In this document: positions 44,045-53,265 of the stretch, in pieces
Position numbering within the stretch: the stretch's first letter is position 1
Layout of the letters: each line of letters opens with the position of its first letter
Assembly (NCBI GenBank): GCA_050946575.1
Contig: JBMNVB010000002.1
Location: forward strand, 62,001 to 126,000
Direction: 5' to 3'
Length of the DNA: 64,000 nt
Origin: JALCRY01 sp050946575
GTDB taxonomy: Bacteria; Bacillota; Clostridia; Peptostreptococcales; Anaerovoracaceae
The notes under the pieces: generated by a model
The model's database searches: none
Told to the model about the DNA's origin: nothing
The model's input: only the letters and a program-made list of their open reading frames with translations
Made by a program: the position numbers and the translations under genes

Positions 44045-47000
44045 ATGTCTGAAATCGAAAGAGAACAGCAGGATCTTATATATACCGACGAGCAGTGGGA
44101 CGCCATAGCCGCGAGAGACAGGAATATCCTCGTGTCCGCGGCCGCCGGTTCCGGCAAGACGGCGGTGCTCGTAAGGCGTATCACGCGGATGCTTACAGAA
44201 GGGGAGACTTCGGTCGACAGGATCCTCGTAGTGACATTCACGCGGGCCGCCGCTTCTGAAATGAAGGCGAAAATCATCAGGGCGCTCACGGAAGCGAAAG
44301 TGCATGATCCCGGTAAAAGCGCATTGCTGAAGAAGCAGCTCGACAATATGTACCGCGCCCAGATCAGTACGTTCGACTCGTTCGCTCTCGATATCGTGCA
44401 CAATTATTTCCACCTGATCGGGATCGACGCGAATATTTCGGTCCTGGACGAAAGCGACGGCGTCATTCTGAAAGCGGAGGCCATGGATGAAACGTTCGAA
44501 CGCCTGTTCGAAAGCGATTACGAAGCAATGTCGGATTTCCTCGCCGCGTACAGCACATACAGGAACGACGATGTTATCAAGAGACAGATCATTAAACTGT
44601 ATGATGACATCCGGTCGATCCCTGACTATATGGACTGGTTCAGGACACAGGCCGGATCACTCGGAGGGGACTGTGATGATTTCCTCGGATCCGCCCGTTT
44701 CGAAGCAATGCGCAGCACCGTTTTATATGAACTCTCGAAGTCCCGCAGGTTTTTCATACGCGCGAAAGAAATCGCTGATTCGTATGATCTGACGGAAGGA
44801 TTCCCGTTTTACGACGAAGATATAGCAAAGATAGACAGTCTCGCGGAGACGGCTGAGAATTCCGGCTACGACGAGATCCGCGACGCGATGCTGGGATACA
44901 GGCCCTCAAAGATGGCCGGACCCAGGCAGGGCCATGAGCATTATGATGCATATAAAGCAGTGAAAAAGCAGATTTCGAGTCTTCGTAACAGTGGAAAGAA
45001 TATTATAACGAAAAAAATAATACCGGGGTATTTCAGCGAATCTCTGGAAGCTTCTGTCATGCTCATGAACAGGTCAGCTGACAGGGCGCTGTTTCTCTGT
45101 AAAATCATGGAAACATTTGAGACGGTATTCCGCGAAAAGAAGGCGGAGCGCGGGACCGCCGATTTCAGCGATATCATGCATTATGCCCTGGAAATACTGA
45201 AAAACGACGAAGTCTCGGCCGAATTCAGAAACAGGTTCGATTATATACTGATAGACGAGTATCAGGATACTAACAGGATACAGGAACGGCTGATAGATTC
45301 TATAAAAAGAGACGATAATGTGTTCATGGTCGGTGATATCAAGCAGAGCATCTACAGGTTCAGGATGGCAGATCCGGCGATCTTCAGCGAAAAATACAGC
45401 GCATTCGAGCCGTACGATCGTGAAGCCGTCCAGAACAGCGCCGTCATTGAGCTGAATAAGAATTTCAGGAGCAAGGCCGGTGTCATCGATTCGGTGAATG
45501 CCATATTCACGGGAATGATGGACGGGTACGACGACAGCGTGGCGCTGCATAAAGGCATTGATTATTCCGGCGATTTCGAGCATAAGACTGAGGTTTATAT
45601 AATAAACACTTCGGATCCGGAGGACGACGAGATCGATGAAGAACTCGCGAACATGACCGACGAGGAGATAGAGGGATATAAAGTCGCTCAGATCATTTCA
45701 GAAAACGTAGGAAAAACAATGATCCACGATACTTCGACCGGAGAAGAACGCCCGATGAGATACGGTGACATCGTCATTCTGCTGCGTAAAATGAGATCAT
45801 CGGGCGTGTTCTGCCAGACGATAAGAGACTGCGGGATAGAACTGTTCTTCGAAGGTGACAGCGGATATTTCGACCGCATAGAGATCATGTCATTCGTCGA
45901 TCTGCTGAGGATCATAGACAACTACAAACAGGATATCCCGCTGCTCGGCGTTCTGCGTTCGCATATCTTCGATTTTTCGATAGATGAACTGACGAAGATA
46001 AGAGCGGAATTCCCCGACGTTCCCTATCATGAAGCGTTCGTGAAATACCCGGGATGCGGAAGCGACAGGGCTCTCGCTGAAAAGTCCTCTGATGCCGTGG
46101 AAAGGATCGCGGGATGGAAGGCGGAATCGCGTTTCATGCAGATGAGCGATTTCATCTGGAAAGTCCTTACCGAATCAGGATATTATACATTCGTCGCATC
46201 AATGCCGGGCGGCACTGTGCGCGCGGCGATGCTCCGTGCGTTCGCCGAGAAGGCGGATCATTTTTCGCAGCGGCGCGGCGGCGGGCTTTATGATCTGATA
46301 AGATATATCGATGATATCCGCGAGAAGAATATAACAGTCCCGCAGCCGAGCGTGCTTTCGGAGAACGATGACGTGGTACGCGTCATGACTGTCCACAAGA
46401 GCAAGGGGCTCGAGTTCCCGATGGTGATCTATGCCAGGACCGGGCAGGGCAGCAGGGGGAACAGGTCGAATCCGCCGTGGGCGTTCCATAATAAATACGG
46501 ATTCGGGATCAGATACTCAGATGTAAAGAACAGATGGCACAAGGACACGCTCGGGGAGACAGTCATCAGATCCGCGATAGCTCAGGAAGAAATGAACGAA
46601 GAGAAGCGGCTTATGTATGTAGCGATGACAAGAGCGGAAGACAAGCTCGTGATAACCGGGACCGCGCGAAAAGGCACGGACGGCATCGAACGGGACGCAA
46701 TAAAAGAATCGACAGCGCTCTCGCTGATCTACCCGGCGCTGAAACGGGATCCCGGATGCTTCAGGATCGAAATGTTATCGAAGAATGACGTCGATATTTC
46801 GGGCGCGGAAACGCAGGAACGCGTATCGGCTGCGAAGATCTTCGATGATGCGAAAGAGACGCGCGGCAGCGATGATGAAATCAGAATGATAGACGAGCGT
46901 CTCTCGTACGAATACGAATATCCCGAAGGAGAAAGCTTCAAGTCGAAATATTCCGTGACTGAACTCAATTCCCCGGGAGAAGAGCATGAGGTCAGTCTGA

Positions 47001-47554
47001 AAGTGCCGTCGTTCAGAACGGGCGAAAAGAAGATGACCGCAGCTGAGGTCGGGACCGCAGTGCACAGCGTGATGCAGCGCATTGATTTTCCGGAAGCTTT
47101 AAGACAGGTTGAAAGGGGAAATGAGGATTTCGCCTCTTATATAGAAAGTGTGACGGACAGCATGGTCGACCGCGAGATACTCACACCGGAGGAAAAGGCG
47201 GCTGTGGATCCTGAAAAGATCATGCCGTTCTTCACATCCGATATCGGAAGAAGGGCCGCCGGATCCGATGCTCTTTTCAGGGAGAGACCGGTGACCGCAA
47301 GGCATACGCTTACAGACGAAGAGGGGAATCCCCGGGAAGTCCTGATACAGGGAACGATCGACTGTTTCTTTGAGGAAAACGGAGATATCGTTCTGCTCGA
47401 TTACAAGACGAACAGAAACACAGAAAACATAGGGGATATGTACAGGACACAAATAGATCTTTACGCCGAAGCGCTCGGCGCGATAACCGGGAAGCGTGTA
47501 AAGGAAGCTTATCTCTATCTTTACAGCAAAGGGGAATTCCTCAGCATGATCTGA
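44045..47554 (+). CDS. addA: ATP-dependent helicase/nuclease subunit A (AddA)
   Basis: A 1169-residue UvrD-type helicase-nuclease that processes double-strand breaks for RecA loading. It has Walker A SAAAGSGKTAVLVRR (about residues 36-50), the helicase box DEYQDTN, motif III/IV GDIKQSIYRFRMADP, VMTVHKSKGLEFPMV, and YVAMTRAEDKLVITG. The C-terminal RecB-type nuclease motif LLDYKTNR is intact. The usual partner addB is not adjacent; the upstream neighbour is gpmI on the other strand. Without AddB the complex cannot be complete, so addB should lie elsewhere. Confidence 0.95.
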   Translation: MSEIEREQQDLIYTDEQWDAIAARDRNILVSAAAGSGKTAVLVRRITRMLTEGETSVDRILVVTFTRAAASEMKAKIIRALTEAKVHDPGKSALLKKQLDNMYRAQISTFDSFALDIVHNYFHLIGIDANISVLDESDGVILKAEAMDETFERLFESDYEAMSDFLAAYSTYRNDDVIKRQIIKLYDDIRSIPDYMDWFRTQAGSLGGDCDDFLGSARFEAMRSTVLYELSKSRRFFIRAKEIADSYDLTEGFPFYDEDIAKIDSLAETAENSGYDEIRDAMLGYRPSKMAGPRQGHEHYDAYKAVKKQISSLRNSGKNIITKKIIPGYFSESLEASVMLMNRSADRALFLCKIMETFETVFREKKAERGTADFSDIMHYALEILKNDEVSAEFRNRFDYILIDEYQDTNRIQERLIDSIKRDDNVFMVGDIKQSIYRFRMADPAIFSEKYSAFEPYDREAVQNSAVIELNKNFRSKAGVIDSVNAIFTGMMDGYDDSVALHKGIDYSGDFEHKTEVYIINTSDPEDDEIDEELANMTDEEIEGYKVAQIISENVGKTMIHDTSTGEERPMRYGDIVILLRKMRSSGVFCQTIRDCGIELFFEGDSGYFDRIEIMSFVDLLRIIDNYKQDIPLLGVLRSHIFDFSIDELTKIRAEFPDVPYHEAFVKYPGCGSDRALAEKSSDAVERIAGWKAESRFMQMSDFIWKVLTESGYYTFVASMPGGTVRAAMLRAFAEKADHFSQRRGGGLYDLIRYIDDIREKNITVPQPSVLSENDDVVRVMTVHKSKGLEFPMVIYARTGQGSRGNRSNPPWAFHNKYGFGIRYSDVKNRWHKDTLGETVIRSAIAQEEMNEEKRLMYVAMTRAEDKLVITGTARKGTDGIERDAIKESTALSLIYPALKRDPGCFRIEMLSKNDVDISGAETQERVSAAKIFDDAKETRGSDDEIRMIDERLSYEYEYPEGESFKSKYSVTELNSPGEEHEVSLKVPSFRTGEKKMTAAEVGTAVHSVMQRIDFPEALRQVERGNEDFASYIESVTDSMVDREILTPEEKAAVDPEKIMPFFTSDIGRRAAGSDALFRERPVTARHTLTDEEGNPREVLIQGTIDCFFEENGDIVLLDYKTNRNTENIGDMYRTQIDLYAEALGAITGKRVKEAYLYLYSKGEFLSMI

Positions 47555-47590
47555 CGATATGGATGAACTGAAAGATGATGCAATTCAAAA

Positions 47591-47622
47591 CGGGCGGGAA
47601 CCGGAGTTCCCGCCCGCTTATT
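47591..47622. terminator. Hairpin terminator between addA and gdhA
   Basis: A perfect 11-bp GC-rich stem (47591-47601 with 47606-47616) with a 4-base loop lies between convergent genes. The T-tract is weak (CTTATTT). On the minus strand GCCCG is preceded by A-rich sequence, giving a T-rich tail for gdhA. Confidence 0.7.
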
Positions 47623-47650
47623 TCGTATGATAATCTTTAAGGCGTATCGA

Positions 47651-48994
47651 TTATACAATACCCTGCATCATCATAGCTTCAGCAACTCTTTCGAATCCCG
47701 CGATGTTCGCGCCCGCTACGAGGTTGTAGCCGAGGTTGTAGTCTTCGCAGGCCTTCGCGCTGATCTCGTGGATGTGTACCATGATCTGCTCAAGCTGTTC
47801 GTATACCTGTTCCTTTGTCCAGATGAGGTGTTCCGCGTTCTGAGCCATTTCGAGGCAGGAGCACGCAACGCCGCCGGCGTTCGCAGCCTTCGACGGGCCG
47901 ACAACTACGCCGTTGTCCTGCAGATACTTAACAGCTTCGTTCGTCGTAGGCATGTTCGCGCCTTCGATGAGGAACTTGCAGTCATTAGCGACCATCTTCT
48001 TAGCATAGTCAAGCGTGATGTCGTTCTGCATAGCGCATGGCATATAGAGGTCAGCCTTTACGCCCCAAGGTCTTTCGCCCTTAACGAACTTAGCTCCGAA
48101 CTTCTCCACATATGGTTCGCAGATGTTCTTGCCGGAAGCTCTGAGCTCGAGCAGGTAAGCGATCTTTTCAGGGGTCGTGATTCCGTCTTCGTCCAGGATA
48201 TAGCCGTCAGGTCCGGAAATCGTGATCGGCTTGGCACCGAGTTCTACCAGCTTTGTGATCGTTCCCCAGGATACGTTACCAAATCCGGAAACTACAACTG
48301 TCTTACCTTCGAGGGACTCTCCGCAGTGCTTGAGGACTTCTCTTGCGAAGAATACGATACCAAATCCTGTGGCTTCTGTTCTTCCGTTCAGGCCGCCGTT
48401 CTTTGTGCCTTTTCCTGTCCATGTTCCGTCATATTCGTTCTTGATTCTCTTATACTGACCCATCATGTAGCCGATCTCTCTGCCGCCTACGCCCATGTCG
48501 CCGGCAGGAACGTCAGTGTTAGGTCCGAGGTATCTGTAAAGCTCTGTAATGTAGCTCTGGCAGAATCTCATTACTTCCGCATCCGACTTGCCGGCAGGAT
48601 CGAAGTCAGCGCCGCCCTTGCCGCCGCCGATAGGAAGACCTGTCAGCGAGTTCTTGAAGATCTGCTCGAATCCGAGGAACTTCAGGATGCCAGGATATAC
48701 GTTAGCCTGGAATCTCAGTCCGCCTTTGTAAGGTCCGATAGCACTGTTGAACTCAAATCTGTAGCCTGTGTTTACCTGAACGTTTCCGTTATCGTCTACC
48801 CAGGGTACTCTGAACGAAATGCCTCTTTCAGGCTCGACCAGTCTCTCAAGGAGAGCAGCCTTTTCATACTCAGGGTGAGCTTCCACTACAGGCTCGATAG
48901 AAGTCAGTACTTCTTCTACAGTCTGCAGAAATTCAGGCTCGTTAGGATGTTTCTCCTTTACCATTTCAATAGTTTTCTGTACATAGTTTGACAT
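47651..48994 (-). CDS. gdhA: Glutamate dehydrogenase (NADP type)
   Basis: A 447-residue hexameric GDH converting 2-oxoglutarate and ammonia to glutamate. It has the substrate block GYRFEFNSAIGPYKGGLRF, the catalytic Lys in LPIGGGKGGADFDP, PAGDMGVGGREIGYM and the Rossmann segment VVVSGFGNVSWGT. Length and the SFRVPWVDDNG block fit the NADP-linked family. Codon choice looks different from the neighbours (more GTA, ACT and CTG-rich codons), consistent with high expression. It has its own consensus-like promoter and leader. AGAGGGAC precedes the ATG. Confidence 0.97.
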   Translation of the reverse strand: MSNYVQKTIEMVKEKHPNEPEFLQTVEEVLTSIEPVVEAHPEYEKAALLERLVEPERGISFRVPWVDDNGNVQVNTGYRFEFNSAIGPYKGGLRFQANVYPGILKFLGFEQIFKNSLTGLPIGGGKGGADFDPAGKSDAEVMRFCQSYITELYRYLGPNTDVPAGDMGVGGREIGYMMGQYKRIKNEYDGTWTGKGTKNGGLNGRTEATGFGIVFFAREVLKHCGESLEGKTVVVSGFGNVSWGTITKLVELGAKPITISGPDGYILDEDGITTPEKIAYLLELRASGKNICEPYVEKFGAKFVKGERPWGVKADLYMPCAMQNDITLDYAKKMVANDCKFLIEGANMPTTNEAVKYLQDNGVVVGPSKAANAGGVACSCLEMAQNAEHLIWTKEQVYEQLEQIMVHIHEISAKACEDYNLGYNLVAGANIAGFERVAEAMMMQGIV

Positions 48995-49056
48995 AGTAGT
49001 GTCCCTCTTTTCTTTAAAAATATTGGTTATAAAGAATTAGTAGTCTCGCTTATTAA

Positions 49057-49094
49057 AATATAACAAAAACTGACCCGCTCGTCAATAATTTGAC
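49057..49094 (-). promoter_or_regulatory. gdhA promoter with overlapping inverted repeat
   Basis: On the minus strand TTGACG (49085-49080) and TATATT (49062-49057) are 17 bases apart. An inverted repeat GTCAA-TAAT-TTGAC (49081-49094) covers the -35 box. A third GTCAAA lies near 49135. This layout suits a repressor or nitrogen/carbon-state regulator. Confidence 0.65.
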
Positions 49095-49165
49095 AATAAT
49101 ATTGTGGCTTGTTCAAAGCGCCGCCGCGCGTTAGTCAAATTTACATTAAATAGTAGCTGCCTGCC

Positions 49166-49195
49166 TTGCAAAACGCATTGTCTGTAAGTTATAAT
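49166..49195 (+). promoter_or_regulatory. mgtE promoter
   Basis: TTGCAA (49166-49171) and TATAAT (49190-49195) have an 18-base spacer, about 33 bases before the mgtE ATG. The gap is too short for an M-box riboswitch and I see none. Confidence 0.65.
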
Positions 49196-49228
49196 GAATG
49201 CGCGTATCACGAAAGGAGGGTAGGCACC

Positions 49229-50617
49229 ATGGATGAAAAAAAAGACTTCGAAGAGACTCTGGAAGTGATAATGGAACTGCTGGAACAGAAGCAGTACAAG
49301 CAGGTGCGGGATGTGCTCCTGGAATATAACGCGGCCGACATCGCGGAGATACTGACGGAGATCCTTGACGAGATAGGCCTTGACGAGACCATCATTTCGT
49401 TCAGGATGCTGCCCAAGGATATTTCCGTAGATGTTTTCTCATTCCTTTCGCTGGATGACCAGGTCGCCATCATTAACGGCATAACCGACCGAGAGATCAA
49501 CTATATTGTCAGTGAGCTCGATTTTGACGACAAGATCGACGTGCTTGACGAACTCCCTGCTAATGTAGTTGACAAAATCCTGGAAAAGACGCCTAAGAAC
49601 GAGCGTGCTCAGATAAACACATTTCTTAACTATCCCGAGAACTGCGCCGGCACTCTGATGACTCCCGACTATATCAGTCTGCAGATATGGTGGACCGTTG
49701 AAGAAGCAATGCAGCATATTAAGGAAGTCGGGATGGACAGCGAGATGATATACACGTGCTACGTGAAGGAAGCCGGCAGAAAGCTGTTCGGCATCGTTTC
49801 GCTGCGTCAGCTCGTCGTCAGTGAACCGGACACTCCGGTCAGCGCTCTGGTCGAAACAGATTTCGTATCTATAAATGTATATGATGACCAGGAAGAGGCA
49901 TACGACAAGTTCAAGAAATACGACCTCATCGCGATACCGGTAGTCGACAATGAGGAACGCCTTGTCGGGATAATCACGGTAGACGATATCCTGGACGTCG
50001 GGGAAGAAGAGAACACAGAGGATATCGAGAGGATGAGCGGCATCATAGACAGCGGCAATTCCGAATACCTCGATACCACGGTCATGCAGCAGGTGAAAAA
50101 CAGACTGCCGTGGCTCCTCGCACTGATGCTGTCATATATCGTGACCGGCAGCATCATAACAAGATATGAAAACGCGCTGTCTGCGTGCATCACACTCGTT
50201 TCCTACATGCCGATGCTGATGGGCACCGGCGGAAACTCGGGCTCTCAGTCCGCGACACTTATCATCCGCGGGCTCGCGGTCGGCGATGTCGCGACGAAGG
50301 ACTGGTGGAGAGTCCTGTGGAAGGAAGTGCGGGTAAGCCTTATCATAGGGCTGTGCCTGTCCGCGTTCAATTTCGTGCGGATATACATGGTGGAAGGCCA
50401 TATGCAGCCTGATATGCTGATGATAGCCGTGACAGTCTGCGTATCCATGATAGTTATAGTCATCGGAGCAAAATGCGTCGGGAGCATGCTGCCTCTGATC
50501 GCAAAGAAAATAGGCATCGACCCCGCGCTGATGGCGAGCCCGATGATATCGTCACTGACCGACCTTCTTTCGGTCATGACATATTTCTCTCTTGCAGTTA
50601 CGATTCTGGGGATATGA
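49229..50617 (+). CDS. mgtE: Magnesium transporter MgtE
   Basis: A 462-residue Mg2+ channel. The N-domain has the LLE-x-ADIAEIL repeats, a CBS pair follows (MTPDYISLQIWWTVEEAMQHI and IPVVDNEERLVGIITVDDILDV), then a plug helix with acidic residues, then five membrane helices with the pore signature MGTGGNSGSQSATLIIRGLAVGD. Mg2+ binding at the N/CBS part normally closes the channel. ATG at 49229 follows AAGGAGGG. The stop overlaps the next gene. Confidence 0.96.
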   Translation: MDEKKDFEETLEVIMELLEQKQYKQVRDVLLEYNAADIAEILTEILDEIGLDETIISFRMLPKDISVDVFSFLSLDDQVAIINGITDREINYIVSELDFDDKIDVLDELPANVVDKILEKTPKNERAQINTFLNYPENCAGTLMTPDYISLQIWWTVEEAMQHIKEVGMDSEMIYTCYVKEAGRKLFGIVSLRQLVVSEPDTPVSALVETDFVSINVYDDQEEAYDKFKKYDLIAIPVVDNEERLVGIITVDDILDVGEEENTEDIERMSGIIDSGNSEYLDTTVMQQVKNRLPWLLALMLSYIVTGSIITRYENALSACITLVSYMPMLMGTGGNSGSQSATLIIRGLAVGDVATKDWWRVLWKEVRVSLIIGLCLSAFNFVRIYMVEGHMQPDMLMIAVTVCVSMIVIVIGAKCVGSMLPLIAKKIGIDPALMASPMISSLTDLLSVMTYFSLAVTILGI

Positions 50618-50619
50618 CA

Positions 50620-51459
50620 ATGCGGGAATTCTGTGTTAATGATGCCGCGGCGCTCGTTCCTTCGCGCGGCGAAGAATACGCGAAATGGGATCTCGGCTCG
50701 CTGCTGATCGTGGCGGGATCTTACGGAATGGCCGGTGCGGCAGTGCTCTGCGGCCTCGGAGCAGTGAGAACGGGAGCGGGGCTGATCAGATATTCGGTCC
50801 CTGCAGAGATCATACCGATCCTTCAGACGGCGGTCCCGGAGGTCATGTGCCTTGAGCGTGACATTACTGCAGCGGACCGTTCGCGCGACGCGGTCGCTTT
50901 CGGACCCGGGCTCGGCGATCATGAAAGCGACGCGGAGCTGCTTTACGCTTTTCTGACTCAGCATAAAGGCAGGATGGTGATAGACGCGGACGGCCTGAAC
51001 GATATTTCAAGATACGGACTTCAGGATGCGCTCAGAGATTCGGAAGCGGATATCGTCGTAACGCCTCATATGGGAGAAGCCGCGAGGCTTCTCGGCATTG
51101 CCCGTGCGGAGGGGAGAGAAGAATGCGCATCGCGCATCGCCGACAGATACGGCGTCACGGCGCTTGTAAAAGGAAGCAGAACGGCAGTCTGTTCTCCCGA
51201 AGGAGATATTACTGTGAATACAACAGGGAATCCCGGACTTGCGACCGCGGGATCCGGCGACGTCCTCACCGGGATCATCGGATCGTTCCTCGCTCAGGGG
51301 CTGCGGGGGCCTGACGCCGCGAGACTCGGAGCGTTCGTGCACGGTATGGCGGGCGATATCGCGGCAGCAGAATTCGGTCAGGCCGGAATGAGTTCCAAAG
51401 ACCTCCCTTTAAGGGCGGCATTAGCTATAAAAAAATTAACTGGCATTGATAAGGAGTAG
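50620..51459 (+). CDS. nnrD: ADP-dependent NAD(P)H-hydrate dehydratase
   Basis: A 279-residue ribokinase-like enzyme that repairs hydrated NAD(P)H (NAD(P)HX) using ADP. It has the GSLLIVAGSYGMAGAAVLCGLGAVRTGAG block, VTPHMGEAARLLG, TTGNPGLATAGSGDVLTGIIGSFLAQG (nucleotide site, GSGD) and the closing HGMAGDIAA. It lacks the NnrE epimerase domain that many bacteria fuse to it. ATG at 50620 is 8 bases after GGGG; the ATG at 50614 overlaps the mgtE stop and is also possible. Confidence 0.92.
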   Translation: MREFCVNDAAALVPSRGEEYAKWDLGSLLIVAGSYGMAGAAVLCGLGAVRTGAGLIRYSVPAEIIPILQTAVPEVMCLERDITAADRSRDAVAFGPGLGDHESDAELLYAFLTQHKGRMVIDADGLNDISRYGLQDALRDSEADIVVTPHMGEAARLLGIARAEGREECASRIADRYGVTALVKGSRTAVCSPEGDITVNTTGNPGLATAGSGDVLTGIIGSFLAQGLRGPDAARLGAFVHGMAGDIAAAEFGQAGMSSKDLPLRAALAIKKLTGIDKE

Positions 51460-51462
51460 AAA

Positions 51463-52278
51463 ATGGAAATCAAGGATCTCGAAAGGGCCGCCGCCAATGT
51501 GCGGATCACCATTGTCAAGGCGATCCACGAGGCGGGGTCCGGTCATCCGGGCGGTTCGCTTTCCGCAGCCGATATCTTGACCGCTCTGTATTTCGATATC
51601 ATGAATATCGATCCGGAGCATCCTGACATGGAGGGGCGCGATAAGTTCGTGCTGTCAAAGGGCCATGCGAATCCCGCGCTGTACGCCGTGCTCGCGGAGC
51701 GCGGATACTTTCCGAAGGAAGACGTAATGACGCTCAGAAAACTCGGAAGCAGGTTCCAGGGTCACCCGAACATGGATCTCGTGCCCGGCGTCGACATGTC
51801 CACAGGATCCCTCGGTCAGGGATTCAGCGCGGCTGTCGGCATGGCGCTTGCGTACAGGAACGACGGCAGCGACGGCAGGATATATGTACTGCTCGGAGAC
51901 GGCGAGCTCGAAGAAGGGATCGTCTGGGAAGCGGCGATGGCGGCTAATCACTATAAGCTTTCGAACATGACTGTGTTCGTCGATCACAACAAGCTTCAGA
52001 TCGACGGAAGGAACGACAAAGTCATGACCGTGGATCCGATTCCCGAAAAGTTCGAGGCGTTCGGCTGGAGCACGATACAGATCGACGGGCATGACATGCG
52101 GCAGATAATCGATGCCGCGAACCAGGCGAAGAACACGGACGGCCCGACAGCGATAATATGCGAAACCGTCAAGGGAAAAGGCGTTTCGTTCATGGAGGAC
52201 GCGGCCGGATGGCACGGAAAGGCGCCGGACGACGAACAGTTCGCACAGGCAATGAAAGATCTCGGAGGTGAGGAGTGA
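51463..52278 (+). CDS. Transketolase, N-terminal (thiamine diphosphate-binding) subunit
   Basis: A 271-residue half-transketolase. It carries the thiamine diphosphate Pyr-side His in AGSGHPGGSLSAADILTALYF, FVLSKGHANPALYA, TGSLGQGFSAAVGMA, and the GDGELEEGIVWEAAMAANHYKLSNMTVFVDHN motif that binds ThDP and Mg. With the following gene it makes a two-subunit transketolase for the non-oxidative pentose phosphate pathway, as in many anaerobes and archaea. AAGGAG precedes the ATG, and the stop overlaps the next start. Confidence 0.93.
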   Translation: MEIKDLERAAANVRITIVKAIHEAGSGHPGGSLSAADILTALYFDIMNIDPEHPDMEGRDKFVLSKGHANPALYAVLAERGYFPKEDVMTLRKLGSRFQGHPNMDLVPGVDMSTGSLGQGFSAAVGMALAYRNDGSDGRIYVLLGDGELEEGIVWEAAMAANHYKLSNMTVFVDHNKLQIDGRNDKVMTVDPIPEKFEAFGWSTIQIDGHDMRQIIDAANQAKNTDGPTAIICETVKGKGVSFMEDAAGWHGKAPDDEQFAQAMKDLGGEE

Positions 52279-53207
52279 TGGCAGAAAAGCAGGCTACGAG
52301 AGAGGCTTACGGAGAAGAGCTCCTCGAACTCGGAAAAGAATATGAAAATCTCGTCGTAATGGACGCCGATCTTTCGGGATCCACAAAGACGGCAGTGTTC
52401 GCGAAACAGTATCCGGACAGGTTCTTCAACATGGGTATCGCAGAGCAGAACCTTATGGGAGCGGCGGCCGGACTTGCCGCGTCAGGCAAGATCGTCTGCG
52501 CGAGTTCGTTCGCGGTGTTCGCAGCCGGAAGGGGATTCGAGATCATCCGGAACTCGATCGGATATCCGCATCTGAACGTAAAGATCTGCGCGACGCACGC
52601 CGGCATCACGGTCGGAGCGGACGGCGCGACTCATCAGGCATTCGAGGACATAGCGCTGATGCGCACGATCCCCGGCATGACGGTCATAAATCCGTGCGAC
52701 GGGCACAGCGCGAAGAAGCTCATCAGAAAGGCGGTCGAATTCGAAGGACCCTGCTACATCAGACTCGGAAGAGCCGCGGTGCCGCAGTTTTATGAAGAAG
52801 ATCCCGATATCGAGATCGGCAGGGGAAAACTGCTGAAAGACGGGAAAGACGTTACCATAATAGCAACGGGTATCCTGGTAAGTGCCGCGATGCGTGCCGC
52901 AGAAGCTCTCGGCAAAGACGGCATCGACGCGAGAGTGATAGACATCCATACGATCAAGCCAATAGATAAGGATATAGTTATCAGGGCCGCGAAGGAGACG
53001 GGCGCGATCGTCACGGCGGAAGAGCATTCGGTCATCGGCGGACTCGGGAGCGCTGTCGCCGAAGTCACAGCCGCGAACTGCCCGGTGAAGATGGCGTTCG
53101 TCGGTCAGCACGATGTTTTCGGAGAATCCGGGCAGCCTGACGAACTGCTCGAAAAATACGGCATGACTGATAAAGACATCATCAATGCGGTGAAAACACT
53201 TATTTAA
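52278..53207 (+). CDS. Transketolase, C-terminal subunit
   Basis: A 309-residue partner with the Pyr domain (VVMDADLSGSTKTAVFAKQYPDRFFNMGIAEQNLMGAAAGLA; Glu in GIAEQ activates ThDP) and the C-terminal transketolase domain (VTIIATGILVSAAMRAAEAL, VTAEEHSVIGGLGSAVAEV). ATG at 52278 is chosen; a GTG three bases earlier is possible. The two genes overlap by one base. A terminator follows. Confidence 0.93.
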   Translation: MAEKQATREAYGEELLELGKEYENLVVMDADLSGSTKTAVFAKQYPDRFFNMGIAEQNLMGAAAGLAASGKIVCASSFAVFAAGRGFEIIRNSIGYPHLNVKICATHAGITVGADGATHQAFEDIALMRTIPGMTVINPCDGHSAKKLIRKAVEFEGPCYIRLGRAAVPQFYEEDPDIEIGRGKLLKDGKDVTIIATGILVSAAMRAAEALGKDGIDARVIDIHTIKPIDKDIVIRAAKETGAIVTAEEHSVIGGLGSAVAEVTAANCPVKMAFVGQHDVFGESGQPDELLEKYGMTDKDIINAVKTLI

Positions 53208-53220
53208 GGGAAAAATAATG

Positions 53221-53252
53221 ACGGCCCGGGGTAATTCCCCGGGCTGTTTTGA
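53221..53252. terminator. Intrinsic terminator after the transketolase pair
   Basis: CGGCCCGGGG and CCCCGGGCTG flank TAATT, a nearly perfect 10-bp stem followed by TTTT. The convergent peptidase-like gene ends at 53266. Confidence 0.8.
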
Positions 53253-53265
53253 TTTTCGGAAGCTG

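Noticed and set aside
47627..48991. A 454-codon open frame on the plus strand opposite gdhA
   Set aside because: It mirrors gdhA codon by codon, has no ribosome site and encodes no recognisable domain. Strong codon bias in gdhA removes stops from the opposite strand.
49001..49228. M-box Mg2+ riboswitch before mgtE
   Set aside because: The leader after the predicted start site is only about 25 bases, too short for the M-box.
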